From: Pseudomonas paeninsulae
GTDB taxonomy: Bacteria; Pseudomonadota; Gammaproteobacteria; Pseudomonadales; Pseudomonadaceae
Direction of reading: 5' to 3'
Assembly: GCF_035621475.1 (NCBI RefSeq)
Contig: NZ_CP141799.1
Coordinates: forward strand, 1,848,501 to 1,912,500
DNA: 64,000 nt
Shown here one piece after another: positions 56,087 through 64,000 of this stretch. Each line of letters begins with the position of its first letter. Within the stretch, counting starts at the first letter, position 1. The position numbers were made by a program, and so were the translations under genes. The notes beneath the pieces were generated by a model that ran no database searches, was not told the DNA's origin, and saw only the letters and a program-made list of their open reading frames with translations.

Positions 56087-56728
56087 ATGCTGACGCTGTA
56101 TAGCTACTGGCGCTCCACCGCCGCCTACCGGGTGCGTATCGCCTTGAATCTCAAGGGCCTGGCCTATCAGCAGGTGCCGGTGCACTTGGTCAGGGACGGC
56201 GGTGAGCAACACTCGGCCGAGTACCGGGCGCTCAACCCGCAGGAGTTGGTGCCGTTGCTGGTCGATGGCGAAGCCAGGATCGCCCAGTCATTGGCGATCC
56301 TCGAATACCTGGACGAAGTGTATCCAGTGCCGGCGTTATTGCCGGCCGATCCGGCTCCGCGTGCTCAGGTGCGGGCGTTGGCGTTGCACATCGCCTGCGA
56401 TATCCATCCGCTCAACAACCTGCGCGTGCTGCAGTACCTGTCCGGACCGTTGGGTGTGGCCGATCAGGCAAAGGATGCCTGGTACCGCCACTGGGTCGGC
56501 CTGGGCCTCGCGGCGGTGGAGCAGGGGTTGGCGGTTTTCGAGGGGCGCCTGTCCCTGGACCAGCGCCCCGGATATCTGGAAGCCTGTCTGCTCCCACAGC
56601 TGTACAACGCTCGCCGTTTTAACTGTGAGCTCGATGCCTTCCCGCGCATCCTCGCCATGGCGGCGCGCTGCGAATCCCTCGAGGCCTTCAAGCAGGCCGC
56701 TCCCGAAGTGCAGGCCGACGCCCCGTGA
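56087..56728 (+). CDS. maiA: Maleylacetoacetate isomerase (zeta-class GST)
   Basis: A 213-residue glutathione-dependent isomerase that converts maleylacetoacetate to fumarylacetoacetate. The zeta-class signature is SYWRSTAAYRVRIALNLKG, with the catalytic Ser-Ser/Thr-x-x-(C/A) variant SYWRSTAAYR. The C-terminal helical domain follows from about 90 (VRALALHIACDIHPLNNLRVLQYL). GGGAGAA lies upstream of the start at 56087. It closes the tyrosine branch. Confidence 0.93.
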   Translation: MLTLYSYWRSTAAYRVRIALNLKGLAYQQVPVHLVRDGGEQHSAEYRALNPQELVPLLVDGEARIAQSLAILEYLDEVYPVPALLPADPAPRAQVRALALHIACDIHPLNNLRVLQYLSGPLGVADQAKDAWYRHWVGLGLAAVEQGLAVFEGRLSLDQRPGYLEACLLPQLYNARRFNCELDAFPRILAMAARCESLEAFKQAAPEVQADAP

Positions 56729-56830
56729 TCTTGGCCGCGTGTCCAATTACCTGACTTCGCGTTGGATGCCGCGGCCCGCCGGACGATGAGCCTGTTCGTG
56801 GTCATCGGGAAAACAGCAGAGGCGCCCGAC

Positions 56831-56953
56831 ACTCAGAGGTTGTGAAAAACTCTCGCCCACTGCGGCCGCCTCCTAACGCCCGCTGCGGCGTTGCGCTGCG
56901 AACGCCTGGATACGCTCTCACGACGGCGCTCGATATTTTCATAACCTCTGAGT
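56831..56953. repeat. Small inverted-repeat element, copy B (MITE-like)
   Basis: A 123-base unit with near-perfect terminal inverted repeats: ACTCAGAGGTTGTGAAAA at the left (56831-56848) and TTTTCATAACCTCTGAGT at the right (56936-56953), 17 of 18 bases complementary. The interior is GC-rich. The right end (ACGCTCTCACGACGGCGCTCGAT) closely matches the element at 10635-10810. It lies in the 569-base gap between maiA and the chemoreceptor gene; the rest of that gap, 56954-57297, has no visible gene. Confidence 0.7.
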
Positions 56954-57297
56954 CGTGCACCTCTTTCTTTATGCGGCGTGATTCACGCAGACGGATATTT
57001 GGCGTCGCTAGAGTGGCGAGTAGCCGCCACATGCAGATTTCGCTCGGCGGAAAGTCGCCGACAACGGCCCTGGCAAAGACTGAACCGATGGCTTGGTGCG
57101 ATTGGCCGCGTCGCCTTGCAGGGCTCTAGCGCAATGGTTTTCGCCAAGCTGTCGGCTATAAAAGCGCTAAGGACTAAAGCTGGCACACGGGTTGCGATGC
57201 TCCGGCTTGCAAAATCGATGTCATGCCCCCGCATGCCAGCCACACCGCCTCCCTGAGGCGTGTCGGCGTGTCGAATAACAATAATGGAGTTGTGCTT

Positions 57298-59253
57298 ATG
57301 TTGCAGTCTGCCGCCCGCCTGTTTACCAACCTTGCCGTCAGCAAGAAGCTGCTCTGCGGTTTTACCTTGGTATTACTGCTGACCATCGCGGTGACTGCCA
57401 GCGGCTTCATTGCGCTACAGAGCATTCTGCGAGGGCATACGTTGGCTGGGCAACTGACGGCCGTGAATATGGAAATTCTCCAGGCGCGTCGGTTTGAGCG
57501 TACGTTCGCCATCGAGCAAAGTACCGAGAGTGCCGAGCGGGTGCGCGCGAGCCTGGCGACCGTGCAAGCGTTACTGATTCAACTGGAGCAGGGCACCTCG
57601 GCGGCGCAAGCCAAGCATTACCAGACCATGAAGCAGGCGGTGGCCGATTACCTGAGCCAGTTCGACAGTTATGTCGACCTGCAGAACAGGGCGCGTCAGG
57701 CGCGCCAGGATATGGGCGCTGCCGCAGTCGAGACGCGCGGTCAATTCGAGTCGCTTGAACTGGACATGTACGACGCCGTACGCGAATTGCGTCTGCAAGG
57801 CGACAAACTCCGCGGTAGCGATCCGCTGACCCTGGCGGAAACCGCGTCCGGAATGAGCAAGCGCATGCTCGAGCTGCGTGATCAAGAGAGCCTATACATC
57901 ATCGACGGTTCGGCCGAGGCGTTGGAGGAGTGGGCCTACATCAGCGAGGATCTGCAAAGCGTCGCGCGCAACCTGATGGTGTGGTTGAGCGATGAGCAGA
58001 AGGCCGCAATCGAAACGGCCTTGCAGTCCTTGACCACCTACCAGCGCTCCTTCGGTTATTACCAGCAGGTCCGCCAGCAGAGTCGCACTACCGAAACCGC
58101 GATGATCGAGCGGGCGCGGGCGGTATTCAGCCTGGCCGAGGCGGCGAAAGTCGACGAGGAGCAGCGTATGGCTGCCGCCAGTCGCCAGGCCATGCTGCTG
58201 CTCGCGGCCATGGGCGTGGCTGCGGTGATTCTCGGCCTGCTGGCTGCCTGGTTGATCACCCGTTCGATCGTCATCCCCTTGCGCCAGAGTGTGGCCTTTG
58301 CCCAGCGTATCGCCGAAGGTGACCTGAGCCAGGACTTGCCGCTCGATCGCCACGACGAACTCGGCCAGTTGTTGGCGGCCTTGCAGGGCATGACCAGCAG
58401 CCTGCGCAATCTGCTCGGGCGCATTGGCGGCGGCGTCAGCCAGATCGCCGCTGCGGCCGAGCAGCTGTCGGCGATCACCGCGCAAACCAGTGCCGGGGTG
58501 CACAACCAGCGCCAGGAAACCGAGCAGACCGCCACCGCCATGCACCAGATGGCCGCCACCGTGCAGGAAGTGGCGCAGAACGCCGAGCAGGCGTCCATGG
58601 CGGCCCGCGATGCCGACCGCGAGGCGCAGCAGGGCAATCAGGTGGTGCAGCAGGCGGTGACGCAGATCGGCAATCTGGCGCTGGAGGTCGACCAGTCGGC
58701 CGCAGCGATACAGGCGCTGAATCAGGAGAGTGCCCGCATCGGCGGCGTATTGGAGGTGATCCGTGCGGTCGCCGAGCAGACCAATCTGCTCGCGCTGAAT
58801 GCGGCCATCGAGGCCGCCCGGGCGGGCGAGCAGGGTCGCGGCTTTGCTGTAGTCGCCGACGAAGTGCGGGCGCTGGCGCGGCGTACGCACGATTCAACCG
58901 AAGAAATCGAAGGCCTGATTGGCAGTCTGCAGCGTATGGCGGGCGGCGCAGTCGAGCAGATGGAAAGTAGTCGCAAGCTGACCCAGGGCACCGTCACCCT
59001 GGCCGGTCAGGCGGGCGATGCCCTGGGCCGCATCACTCAGGCGGTGAGCACCATCGAACAGATGAACCAGCAGATCGCCGCCGCCGCCGAAGAGCAGAGC
59101 GCCGTGGCGGATAGCATCAGCGCAAGCATTACCCGAGTGCGTGATATTGGCGAGCAGAGCGCCAGTGCCAGTGAGCAAACCGCCGCCTCCAGCGCCGAGC
59201 TGGCGCGCCTGGGCGTTGAGCTGCAGGGCCTGGTCGCGCAGTTTCGTATTTGA
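57298..59253 (+). CDS. Methyl-accepting chemotaxis protein with a large helical sensor domain
   Basis: A 651-residue chemoreceptor. TM1 is near 17-38, a periplasmic ligand-binding domain of about 250 residues follows (45-290), TM2 near 295-317 ([23 protein letters not shown]), then HAMP (about 318-370) and the signalling domain with [32 protein letters not shown]. The sensor is all-helical with [21 protein letters not shown], which suggests a helical bimodular (HBM) domain as in McpS; HBM receptors of Pseudomonas bind TCA acids or other small acids. The start at 57298 is supported by GGAG at 57286-57289. It is a single gene; no C-terminal methylation-enzyme tether is visible. Confidence 0.92.
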   Translation: MLQSAARLFTNLAVSKKLLCGFTLVLLLTIAVTASGFIALQSILRGHTLAGQLTAVNMEILQARRFERTFAIEQSTESAERVRASLATVQALLIQLEQGTSAAQAKHYQTMKQAVADYLSQFDSYVDLQNRARQARQDMGAAAVETRGQFESLELDMYDAVRELRLQGDKLRGSDPLTLAETASGMSKRMLELRDQESLYIIDGSAEALEEWAYISEDLQSVARNLMVWLSDEQKAAIETALQSLTTYQRSFGYYQQVRQQSRTTETAMIERARAVFSLAEAAKVDEEQRMAAASRQAMLLLAAMGVAAVILGLLAAWLITRSIVIPLRQSVAFAQRIAEGDLSQDLPLDRHDELGQLLAALQGMTSSLRNLLGRIGGGVSQIAAAAEQLSAITAQTSAGVHNQRQETEQTATAMHQMAATVQEVAQNAEQASMAARDADREAQQGNQVVQQAVTQIGNLALEVDQSAAAIQALNQESARIGGVLEVIRAVAEQTNLLALNAAIEAARAGEQGRGFAVVADEVRALARRTHDSTEEIEGLIGSLQRMAGGAVEQMESSRKLTQGTVTLAGQAGDALGRITQAVSTIEQMNQQIAAAAEEQSAVADSISASITRVRDIGEQSASASEQTAASSAELARLGVELQGLVAQFRI

Positions 59254-59344
59254 GTAGCAGGCCTGCGCCTCAGGCGCAGCAACAGATTCGTAGGCCGATC
59301 AACTACCAGGGTAATCCGGGGATTTGCCTCCCGGTAAACCGCCC

Positions 59345-60433
59345 TCAGCAATCGTCGCGCTCCGCGGCGCAGGTCTGCCGGGCGGCGCTGAGCTGGGGTT
59401 TGCCCAGTTCGCTGGCCCAGGCGGTCAGGGGCACCTGCAGATCCGGCTGCCAGATACGTCGCCACAGCACTTGCAGGCGTTGCAGGTCGACCCGCTCCAT
59501 TGGCCAGCTCGCGATGTGCTGATTGACCTGCCAGGCGCCATTGTGGCGAACGGCGAAGTCGAAGCGGAAGGGATGGGTGCCGGTCATGCCCAGGCGCAGA
59601 TCGGTGACCACCAGGTGCTCGTCGATCTGGTCGTAGCGCAACACGCCATCGGTGAACCAGGCCAGGCGCTGGTGCGCTGGCGAGTCCGCGAGTACCTCGG
59701 CCAGCGCAGTGCCACGCGGCATGCGGCTGAGCTGCGGCGGCTGTGAGTCGAACCAGCCGACCAGGGCTTCGTGGTAATCCGCGCCATCCAGCACGATCAC
59801 GCGCCAGAGCAGGCTGTTGAGTGGCGTCGGCGTGCTGAACAGTGCTTCGGCCTGGATGCCCTGGCGCGCCAGTTGCGCCTCGACACGTTGCTCGGCCATG
59901 GATTTGCCGGCCAGAGTCGAACCCAGATACAGGCTCGACAGGGCCAGGGCGACCAGTGGCGCCTTGGCCATTTTGTCGCGCAGGCCGAAGGCCAGCCCCA
60001 GTAGCACGGCGGCGATCAGCGGTACGGTGTAGAGCGGGTCGATGATAAAGATGCTCGACCAGGCCGTGGGTGTTGGCATCAGCGGCCAGAACAGTTGGGT
60101 GCCGTAGCTGGTGAAGCTGTCGAGCAGTGGGTGGCTGAGCAACACCAGCGCCACGCAGGCAAACAGGCGTTGCGTCGAGTAGCCCTGGTGTGGGCGAAAA
60201 CGCCGCATCAGCCAGGTCAACAAGATCGCTACGCCGAAGAGCACGAACAGCGAATGGCTGAAGCCGCGGTGGTAGGTCATCTGCGCCACGGCGTCGCCAT
60301 AGTCGATTACTACGTCCAAGTCGGGCAGGGTGCCGAGGACGGCGCCATACAGCAGGGCCTTGCGCCCTTGCCAACGACCGAGCAGCGCGCCCTGAATGCT
60401 GGCGCCGAGCACGGCCTGAGTAATCGAGTCCAT
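59345..60433 (-). CDS. Membrane-bound metal-dependent hydrolase (YdjM/DUF457 family)
   Basis: A 362-residue protein with several transmembrane helices in its first half. Conserved motifs: MDSITQAVLGASIQGALLG at the N-terminus, TYHRGFSHSLF (His cluster) and LSHPLLDSFTSYGTQLFWPL, which together form a metal-dependent membrane hydrolase signature seen in YdjM/LexA-regulated proteins. The start at 60433 was chosen because family members begin MDS; an upstream methionine (60448) exists. No clear ribosome site. Substrate unknown. Confidence 0.82.
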   Translation of the reverse strand: MDSITQAVLGASIQGALLGRWQGRKALLYGAVLGTLPDLDVVIDYGDAVAQMTYHRGFSHSLFVLFGVAILLTWLMRRFRPHQGYSTQRLFACVALVLLSHPLLDSFTSYGTQLFWPLMPTPTAWSSIFIIDPLYTVPLIAAVLLGLAFGLRDKMAKAPLVALALSSLYLGSTLAGKSMAEQRVEAQLARQGIQAEALFSTPTPLNSLLWRVIVLDGADYHEALVGWFDSQPPQLSRMPRGTALAEVLADSPAHQRLAWFTDGVLRYDQIDEHLVVTDLRLGMTGTHPFRFDFAVRHNGAWQVNQHIASWPMERVDLQRLQVLWRRIWQPDLQVPLTAWASELGKPQLSAARQTCAAERDDC

Positions 60434-60906
60434 CGCTGTGAGATCCATTGTGGAAGAACGATAACGGTACACCGTGAATTGTTCGGGCGGCTGTCTGGAA
60501 TTCAAACCAAAGATTTCAATTGCAGGTGCAGGGGCGCGCAGGAGGCAAATAGCTCAGGGGTTTAGCCGTGGGTCGCGGCTGTCGATGAGTCCGGCGGATG
60601 GAGCGTGCAGGGTGTCCGCCGTGCAAGTTGATCAAGGCCACCATGGGCTGCCATACCAGTAATCTTGGGCGTGCTCGCTGGCCACTTCGGATCATCACGC
60701 GAAACTGATTGCTGTGTGCTGACAGTCGAAGGTCAGGGCGTTGCCGGGCGGGTACGGTGTGGTTTCGGCTGCAGCCGAGCAGTTGATGGAGCTGTTTTGT
60801 AGAGCGGCGCAGATGCCTGAATGCAGCATGCCATGGCGGGAAGGGCCATACGGCAGCCGTTGTCAGGGTATATCCTTGCCGCTCTGTCGCCGCCGAAGCC
60901 TTTGCC
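60434..60906. other. Gene-free gap upstream of arfB
   Basis: 473 bases between divergent genes with no convincing coding region. It contains the palindrome TCGGCTGCAGCCGA (60765-60778). I see no clear promoter. Confidence 0.4.
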
Positions 60907-61320
60907 ATGCTGGAAATTTCCAACAGCGTCCACCTGCCCGATTCTGAAATCGAGTTGACCGCCATCCGCGCCCAGGGCGCCGGCGGGCAGAACGTCAACA
61001 AGGTTTCCAGTGCCATGCACCTGCGCTTCGACAGCCAGGCCTCGTCCTTGCCGGCGTTTTACAAGGAACGCCTGCTGGCGCTGCGCGACAGTCGCATCAC
61101 CGCCGAGGGCGTGGTGATCATCAAGGCCCAGCAATACCGTACCCAGGAGCAGAATCGCGCCGATGCCCTGGAGCGGCTGGCCGAGTTGATCCGCAATGCC
61201 GGTAAGACCGAAAAGGCCCGGCGCCCGACCAAGCCGACCTTCGGCTCGAAGAAGCGCCGTCTGGAAGGCAAGAACAAGCGCGGGACGATCAAGGCCGGTC
61301 GCGGCAAGGTGGATTTTTAG
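60907..61320 (+). CDS. arfB: Alternative ribosome-rescue factor ArfB (YaeJ)
   Basis: A 137-residue peptidyl-tRNA hydrolase that rescues stalled ribosomes. The GGQ motif at 26-28 (GAGGQNVNKV) is the catalytic loop shared with release factors. The C-terminal tail, KPTFGSKKRRLEGKNKRGTIKAGRGKV, is strongly basic and enters the mRNA channel. The length matches E. coli ArfB (140). No tmRNA or arfA is in the window. The start has no obvious ribosome site. Confidence 0.95.
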   Translation: MLEISNSVHLPDSEIELTAIRAQGAGGQNVNKVSSAMHLRFDSQASSLPAFYKERLLALRDSRITAEGVVIIKAQQYRTQEQNRADALERLAELIRNAGKTEKARRPTKPTFGSKKRRLEGKNKRGTIKAGRGKVDF

Positions 61321-61448
61321 CGGGCAATGTTCTGTGGCTGACTTCGCCTGGCTATGCGCCCCGGCGCTGGCCAGCGCGCGCTACTTTTGCAAACCACCAC
61401 TCGCGACCGACAGCGACCGGCCAACTGGCCGAGGCATCACGCAGCTGC

Positions 61449-62090
61449 TCAAACCACGGCCTTGACCTCGGCTTCCTCGGCCAACTCCTGGCGCGCATGG
61501 CGCATCACCTGATAGGACGAAGTGACCGCCAGGCCGGCCATGAGGCTGGCGACCAGCAGGTCCGGCCAGGCGCTGCCGGTGCCGAATACGCCGAGGGCGG
61601 CGAACAGCACGGCGATATTGCCGATGGCATCGTTGCGTGAGCACAACCAGACGCTGCGCATATTGCTGTCGCCCTCGCGGTAGGCGTAGAGCAGGCCGGC
61701 CACGCCGACGTTGGCCAGCAGTGCCAGAGTGCCGACCAGTCCCATGGTGGTGGCGTCGGGCACCTGGCCGCTGAGCAGGTGCCAGATCGCCGCGATCAGC
61801 ACGCCGACTCCGAATACCAGCATGCACAGGGCTTTGAACAGCGAGGCTCTGGCGCGCAGGGTCAGGCTCATGCCCAGCACCAGCAGGCTGATGCCGTAGT
61901 TGGCGGCATCGCCGAGAAAGTCCAGCGAATCCGCCAATAGCGATACCGAATCGGCGCGTATGCCGGCAATGATTTCCACACCGAACATGCCCAGGTTAAC
62001 CACCAGGGCCAGCCACAGGATTTTGCGGTAGCGTTTGGTGAGACGAGGGGTTGCACCGCTCGATGCGGTGTTGCAGCAATTGGCGCCCAT
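61449..62090 (-). CDS. Cation diffusion facilitator with an unusual metal site
   Basis: A 213-residue membrane transporter, six predicted transmembrane helices, of the CDF type but shorter than usual (no long C-terminal domain). The first site in TM2 is Asp57-x-x-x-Asp61 (DFLGD), and the TM5 pair is Cys150-x-x-x-Asp154 (CSRND) where most members have His-x-x-x-Asp. The N-terminus has an extra Cys pair (GANCCNT). The mixture suggests a soft metal. It is divergent from a Cys-rich MerR regulator with a shared operator (62120-62150), so it is probably a regulated metal efflux pump. Exact metal unknown. Confidence 0.85.
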   Translation of the reverse strand: MGANCCNTASSGATPRLTKRYRKILWLALVVNLGMFGVEIIAGIRADSVSLLADSLDFLGDAANYGISLLVLGMSLTLRARASLFKALCMLVFGVGVLIAAIWHLLSGQVPDATTMGLVGTLALLANVGVAGLLYAYREGDSNMRSVWLCSRNDAIGNIAVLFAALGVFGTGSAWPDLLVASLMAGLAVTSSYQVMRHARQELAEEAEVKAVV

Positions 62091-62119
62091 TAGGCTTCTC
62101 CTGGAAGGGTATGGGCGGT

Positions 62120-62150
62120 ACGCTAAACCCTGTAGTCACTACGGAGTCAA
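62120..62150 (-). promoter_or_regulatory. MerR-type promoter-operator of the CDF gene
   Basis: On the minus strand, TTGACT (62145-62150) and ACGCTA's complement TAGCGT (62120-62125) are separated by 19 bases, the long spacer typical of MerR-activated promoters. The spacer holds an imperfect dyad, CCCTGTAG-TCA-CTACGGAG (62128-62146). The regulator's start codon is only four bases from the -35 box. Confidence 0.8.
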
Positions 62151-62153
62151 GCC

Positions 62154-62576
62154 ATGGGTAAGCCGCTGACCATCAGTGGGTTGAGCCGCGAGAGCGGGGT
62201 CAACCTGGAGACCATTCGCTTCTACGAGCGCAGCGAACTGCTGCCGCCGCCCAGGCGCAGCGCCGCGGGCTACCGCCATTATGAAGAGGCCGATATACGT
62301 CGGGTGCGCTTTATCCGTCGTGGCCGCGAGTTGGGCTTTAGCCTGGAGGAGATTCGCACCTTGCTCGGTTTGGCCGCCCAGCCCCACAGCCCCTGTGCGG
62401 AAGCCGACCAGTTGGTGCAAGAGCACCTGCTCACCATCGAGGCGCGGATTCGCGATCTGCAGAAGATGAAAACGGAGCTGAGCAAGCTCGCTGGCTGTAC
62501 CAGCGCCGAGGCCGAGCACTGCCGGCTGCTGGAGGCCCTGGACAGTCGCGATTGCTGTGCCGGTGAGGGCGGTTAG
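62154..62576 (+). CDS. MerR family metal-responsive regulator
   Basis: A 140-residue activator-repressor. The HTH and wing (LTISGLSRESGVNLETIRFYERSELLPPPRRSAAGYRHYEE) precede a coiled coil and a metal-binding loop. Three cysteines at 81, 115 and 123 match the spacing of mercury/lead-type MerR proteins (82/117/126 in Tn501 MerR), with an extra pair Cys134-Cys135 at the end. This suggests a soft-metal sensor such as Cd, Pb or Hg, but not which one. It is divergent from the CDF gene and shares its operator. Confidence 0.92.
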   Translation: MGKPLTISGLSRESGVNLETIRFYERSELLPPPRRSAAGYRHYEEADIRRVRFIRRGRELGFSLEEIRTLLGLAAQPHSPCAEADQLVQEHLLTIEARIRDLQKMKTELSKLAGCTSAEAEHCRLLEALDSRDCCAGEGG

Positions 62577-62707
62577 GCGGGGTGAGCGCCAGCAGGGCAA
62601 TGGGCATGACAGGGACTTCAGGGGAACTGTGAGGTGCGCAGTGTCGCCGGGCTATTCATGCGGAAAAATCGGATTTCAGGCCTATGATATTTGACTAATA
62701 TGCACGA

Positions 62708-63604
62708 ATGAAAACGACCCTCGATGAGTTGCTGGCCTTTGTCAGCGTGGTGGACAGCGGCTCTATTAGCGCGGCGGCCGAGCACCTGACGCAGACCGCT
62801 TCCGGTGTCAGTCGCGCCTTGAGCCGGCTGGAACAGAAGCTGGATGTCACCCTGTTACGCCGCACCACCCGGCGTCTGGAGCTGACCGAGGAGGGCCAGG
62901 CCTTTCTCGCCCAAGCGCGCAAGATCCTCGATGCGGTCGAGAGTGCCGAAGAGCAGATGAAGGTACGCCGGCAGAAACCCGCCGGGCGTTTGCGGGTGAA
63001 TGCCGCCGCGCCGTTCATGCTGCATGTGGTGGTGCCGCTGAGTGCGGGATTTCGCGCGCAGTACCCGCAGATCGAGCTGGAGTTGCACAGTAGCGACCAG
63101 ATCATCGATCTGCTCGAGCAGCGCACCGATGTGGCCATCCGCATCGGCGCGCTGCGTGATTCGACCCTGCATGCCCGCCCGTTAGGCAGCAATCGCCTGC
63201 GCATCCTCGCCAGTCCGGCTTACCTAGAGGCTCAGGGCACGCCGCACAGCGTCGAGGCGTTGCGCGACCACAGCCTGCTCGGCTTTACCCAACCGGACAG
63301 CCTCAACCAGTGGCCGCTGCGCCATCCGCTTGGCGATGCTCTGGCGATCAGTCCCAGTCTGTCCGCTTCCAGCGGCGAAACCCTGCGCCAGTTGGCCCTG
63401 GCCGATGCCGGTATCGTCTGCCTGGCCGACTTCATGACCCACGCCGACCGTGCGCGCGGCGAGCTGGTGCAGATCCTGGCGCAGGACACGGTCGAGGTGC
63501 GCCAGCCGATTCATGCGGTCTACTACCGCAATACCGCATTGGCTTCGCGCATCACCTGTTTTCTCGATTACCTCAACGACCGGTTGGGCGGTCAGGCGGA
63601 TTAG
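62708..63604 (+). CDS. LysR family transcriptional regulator
   Basis: A 298-residue LysR-type regulator. The N-terminal winged HTH is MKTTLDELLAFVSVVDSGSISAAAEHLTQTASGVSRALSRLEQKLDVTLLRRTTRRLELTEEG, followed by a substrate-binding domain (about 95-295) with GRLRVNAAAPFMLHVVVPL. The subgroup resembles the AaeR/YhjC-like regulators. The leader is very short: the region upstream has TATGAT at 62683-62688, about 20 bases before the start, and no ribosome site is clear. It has no divergent target gene, so its regulon cannot be inferred here. Confidence 0.9.
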   Translation: MKTTLDELLAFVSVVDSGSISAAAEHLTQTASGVSRALSRLEQKLDVTLLRRTTRRLELTEEGQAFLAQARKILDAVESAEEQMKVRRQKPAGRLRVNAAAPFMLHVVVPLSAGFRAQYPQIELELHSSDQIIDLLEQRTDVAIRIGALRDSTLHARPLGSNRLRILASPAYLEAQGTPHSVEALRDHSLLGFTQPDSLNQWPLRHPLGDALAISPSLSASSGETLRQLALADAGIVCLADFMTHADRARGELVQILAQDTVEVRQPIHAVYYRNTALASRITCFLDYLNDRLGGQAD

Positions 63605-63776
63605 CAGGCCGTTGAAAAACTACCTACGTTGCCGATACGGCGTTAAAAACAGGCTCGGATGCGAGCTCAGTCGGAATGCTCATTTACAGCTCGTAAACTC
63701 CGCTTCCTCGCCTGTTTTTGCGGGGACGCCTAGTCCTTGTCTCGGCTGCCTCGCCTACGTTTTTCAACGACCTGTT
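63603..63776. repeat. Nested palindromic repeat element
   Basis: A 174-base unit after the LysR gene. Its ends are inverted: CAGGCCGTTGAAAAAC (63605) and GTTTTTCAACGACCTG (ending 63774). Inside, AAAAACAGGC (63645) is mirrored by GCCTGTTTTT (63710-63719). It has no open reading frame and touches the stop of the converging DoxX gene. Its ends share the GTTGAAAAAC/GTGAAAAACT flavour of the elements at 10.6 and 56.8 kb, though the interiors differ. Confidence 0.7.
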
Positions 63777-64000
63777 AGCCGACGAGGCCATAGCGCCGGG
63801 CAATCAGGTGGTCGATGGACAGTACCCCCGGACCCTTGGCCGCGAGCAGCAGCAATACGGCCGCCCACACGCCATGGGTCGGGTAGGCATCCGGGTAGAC
63901 GAACAGCTGAATGACCAGGGTCATGCCGAGCAGGGCCAGCGCGGAGAAACGGCTGGCCAGGCCAAGCAGGATCAACAGCGGAAACAGGTGCTCGCTGAAG
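63775..64000 (-). CDS. DoxX family membrane protein, C-terminal part only
   Basis: The last 74 codons or so of a protein whose start lies beyond the window edge. The visible part, FSEHLFPLLILLGLASRFSALALLGMTLVIQLFVYP then HGVWAAVLLLLAAKGPGVLSIDHLI, has two transmembrane helices and the DoxX signature. Family members are small quinol- or thiosulfate-linked membrane proteins, or of unknown function. The gene ends at the repeat element. Confidence 0.8.
   Translation of the reverse strand, partial: FSEHLFPLLILLGLASRFSALALLGMTLVIQLFVYPDAYPTHGVWAAVLLLLAAKGPGVLSIDHLIARRYGLVG

Overview
The window is a GC-rich chromosomal segment of a Pseudomonas species or close relative. The evidence is a complete Xcp-type type II secretion locus with the Pseudomonas divergent layout, the osmolyte (NAGGN) operon, rmf-rlmL with a structured rmf leader, Pseudomonas-style intergenic palindromes and the gene families throughout. 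Several blocks keep the gene order I remember from P. aeruginosa PAO1 but are joined differently; that comparison is from memory, not from a search. Almost everything is core genome. I found no prophage, transposase, integrase or CRISPR array.

Layout. 0-5.7 kb: a small regulator/Sel1 operon, an EAL-CBS-GGDEF protein and the tail-specific protease Prc. 5.8-10.6 kb: a quinone oxidoreductase, the peroxide defence pair ahpC-ahpF and two small conserved unknowns. 10.9-15.6 kb: pyrD, rmf and the 23S rRNA methylase rlmL. 15.8-24.3 kb: a leftward operon asnB-like, ngg, M42-like peptidase and a 7TM hybrid sensor kinase, with a divergent MarR regulator; this makes and controls N-acetylglutaminylglutamine amide. 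24.7-30.6 kb: a CsoR-like repressor with a c-type haem protein, mnmC, polyphosphate:AMP phosphotransferase and a thiolase. 30.9-41.2 kb: gspDC facing gspEFGHIJKLM, 11 genes for secretion of folded exoproteins. 41.4-41.8 kb: tRNA-Val and two tRNA-Asp genes.

42-52 kb: a transporter, an oxidoreductase-fumC pair, DUF2804, DUF2059, bolA, trhO, a DsbA-like protein and an ABC exporter. 52.5-56.7 kb: a complete four-step tyrosine branch from 4-hydroxyphenylpyruvate to fumarate plus acetoacetate, in which the second and third enzymes are short-form family members. 57.3-64 kb: a chemoreceptor, a membrane hydrolase, the ribosome rescue factor ArfB, a CDF metal transporter with a divergent MerR regulator, a LysR regulator and a truncated DoxX gene at the edge.

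The items most worth a second look are the CsoR-like/haem operon with a perfect palindromic operator at 25542-25557, the CDF transporter with an unusual Asp/Asp/Cys/Asp site, the short-form tyrosine pathway with palindromes in every gap, and small inverted-repeat elements at 10.6, 56.8 and 63.6 kb that look like non-autonomous mobile units.
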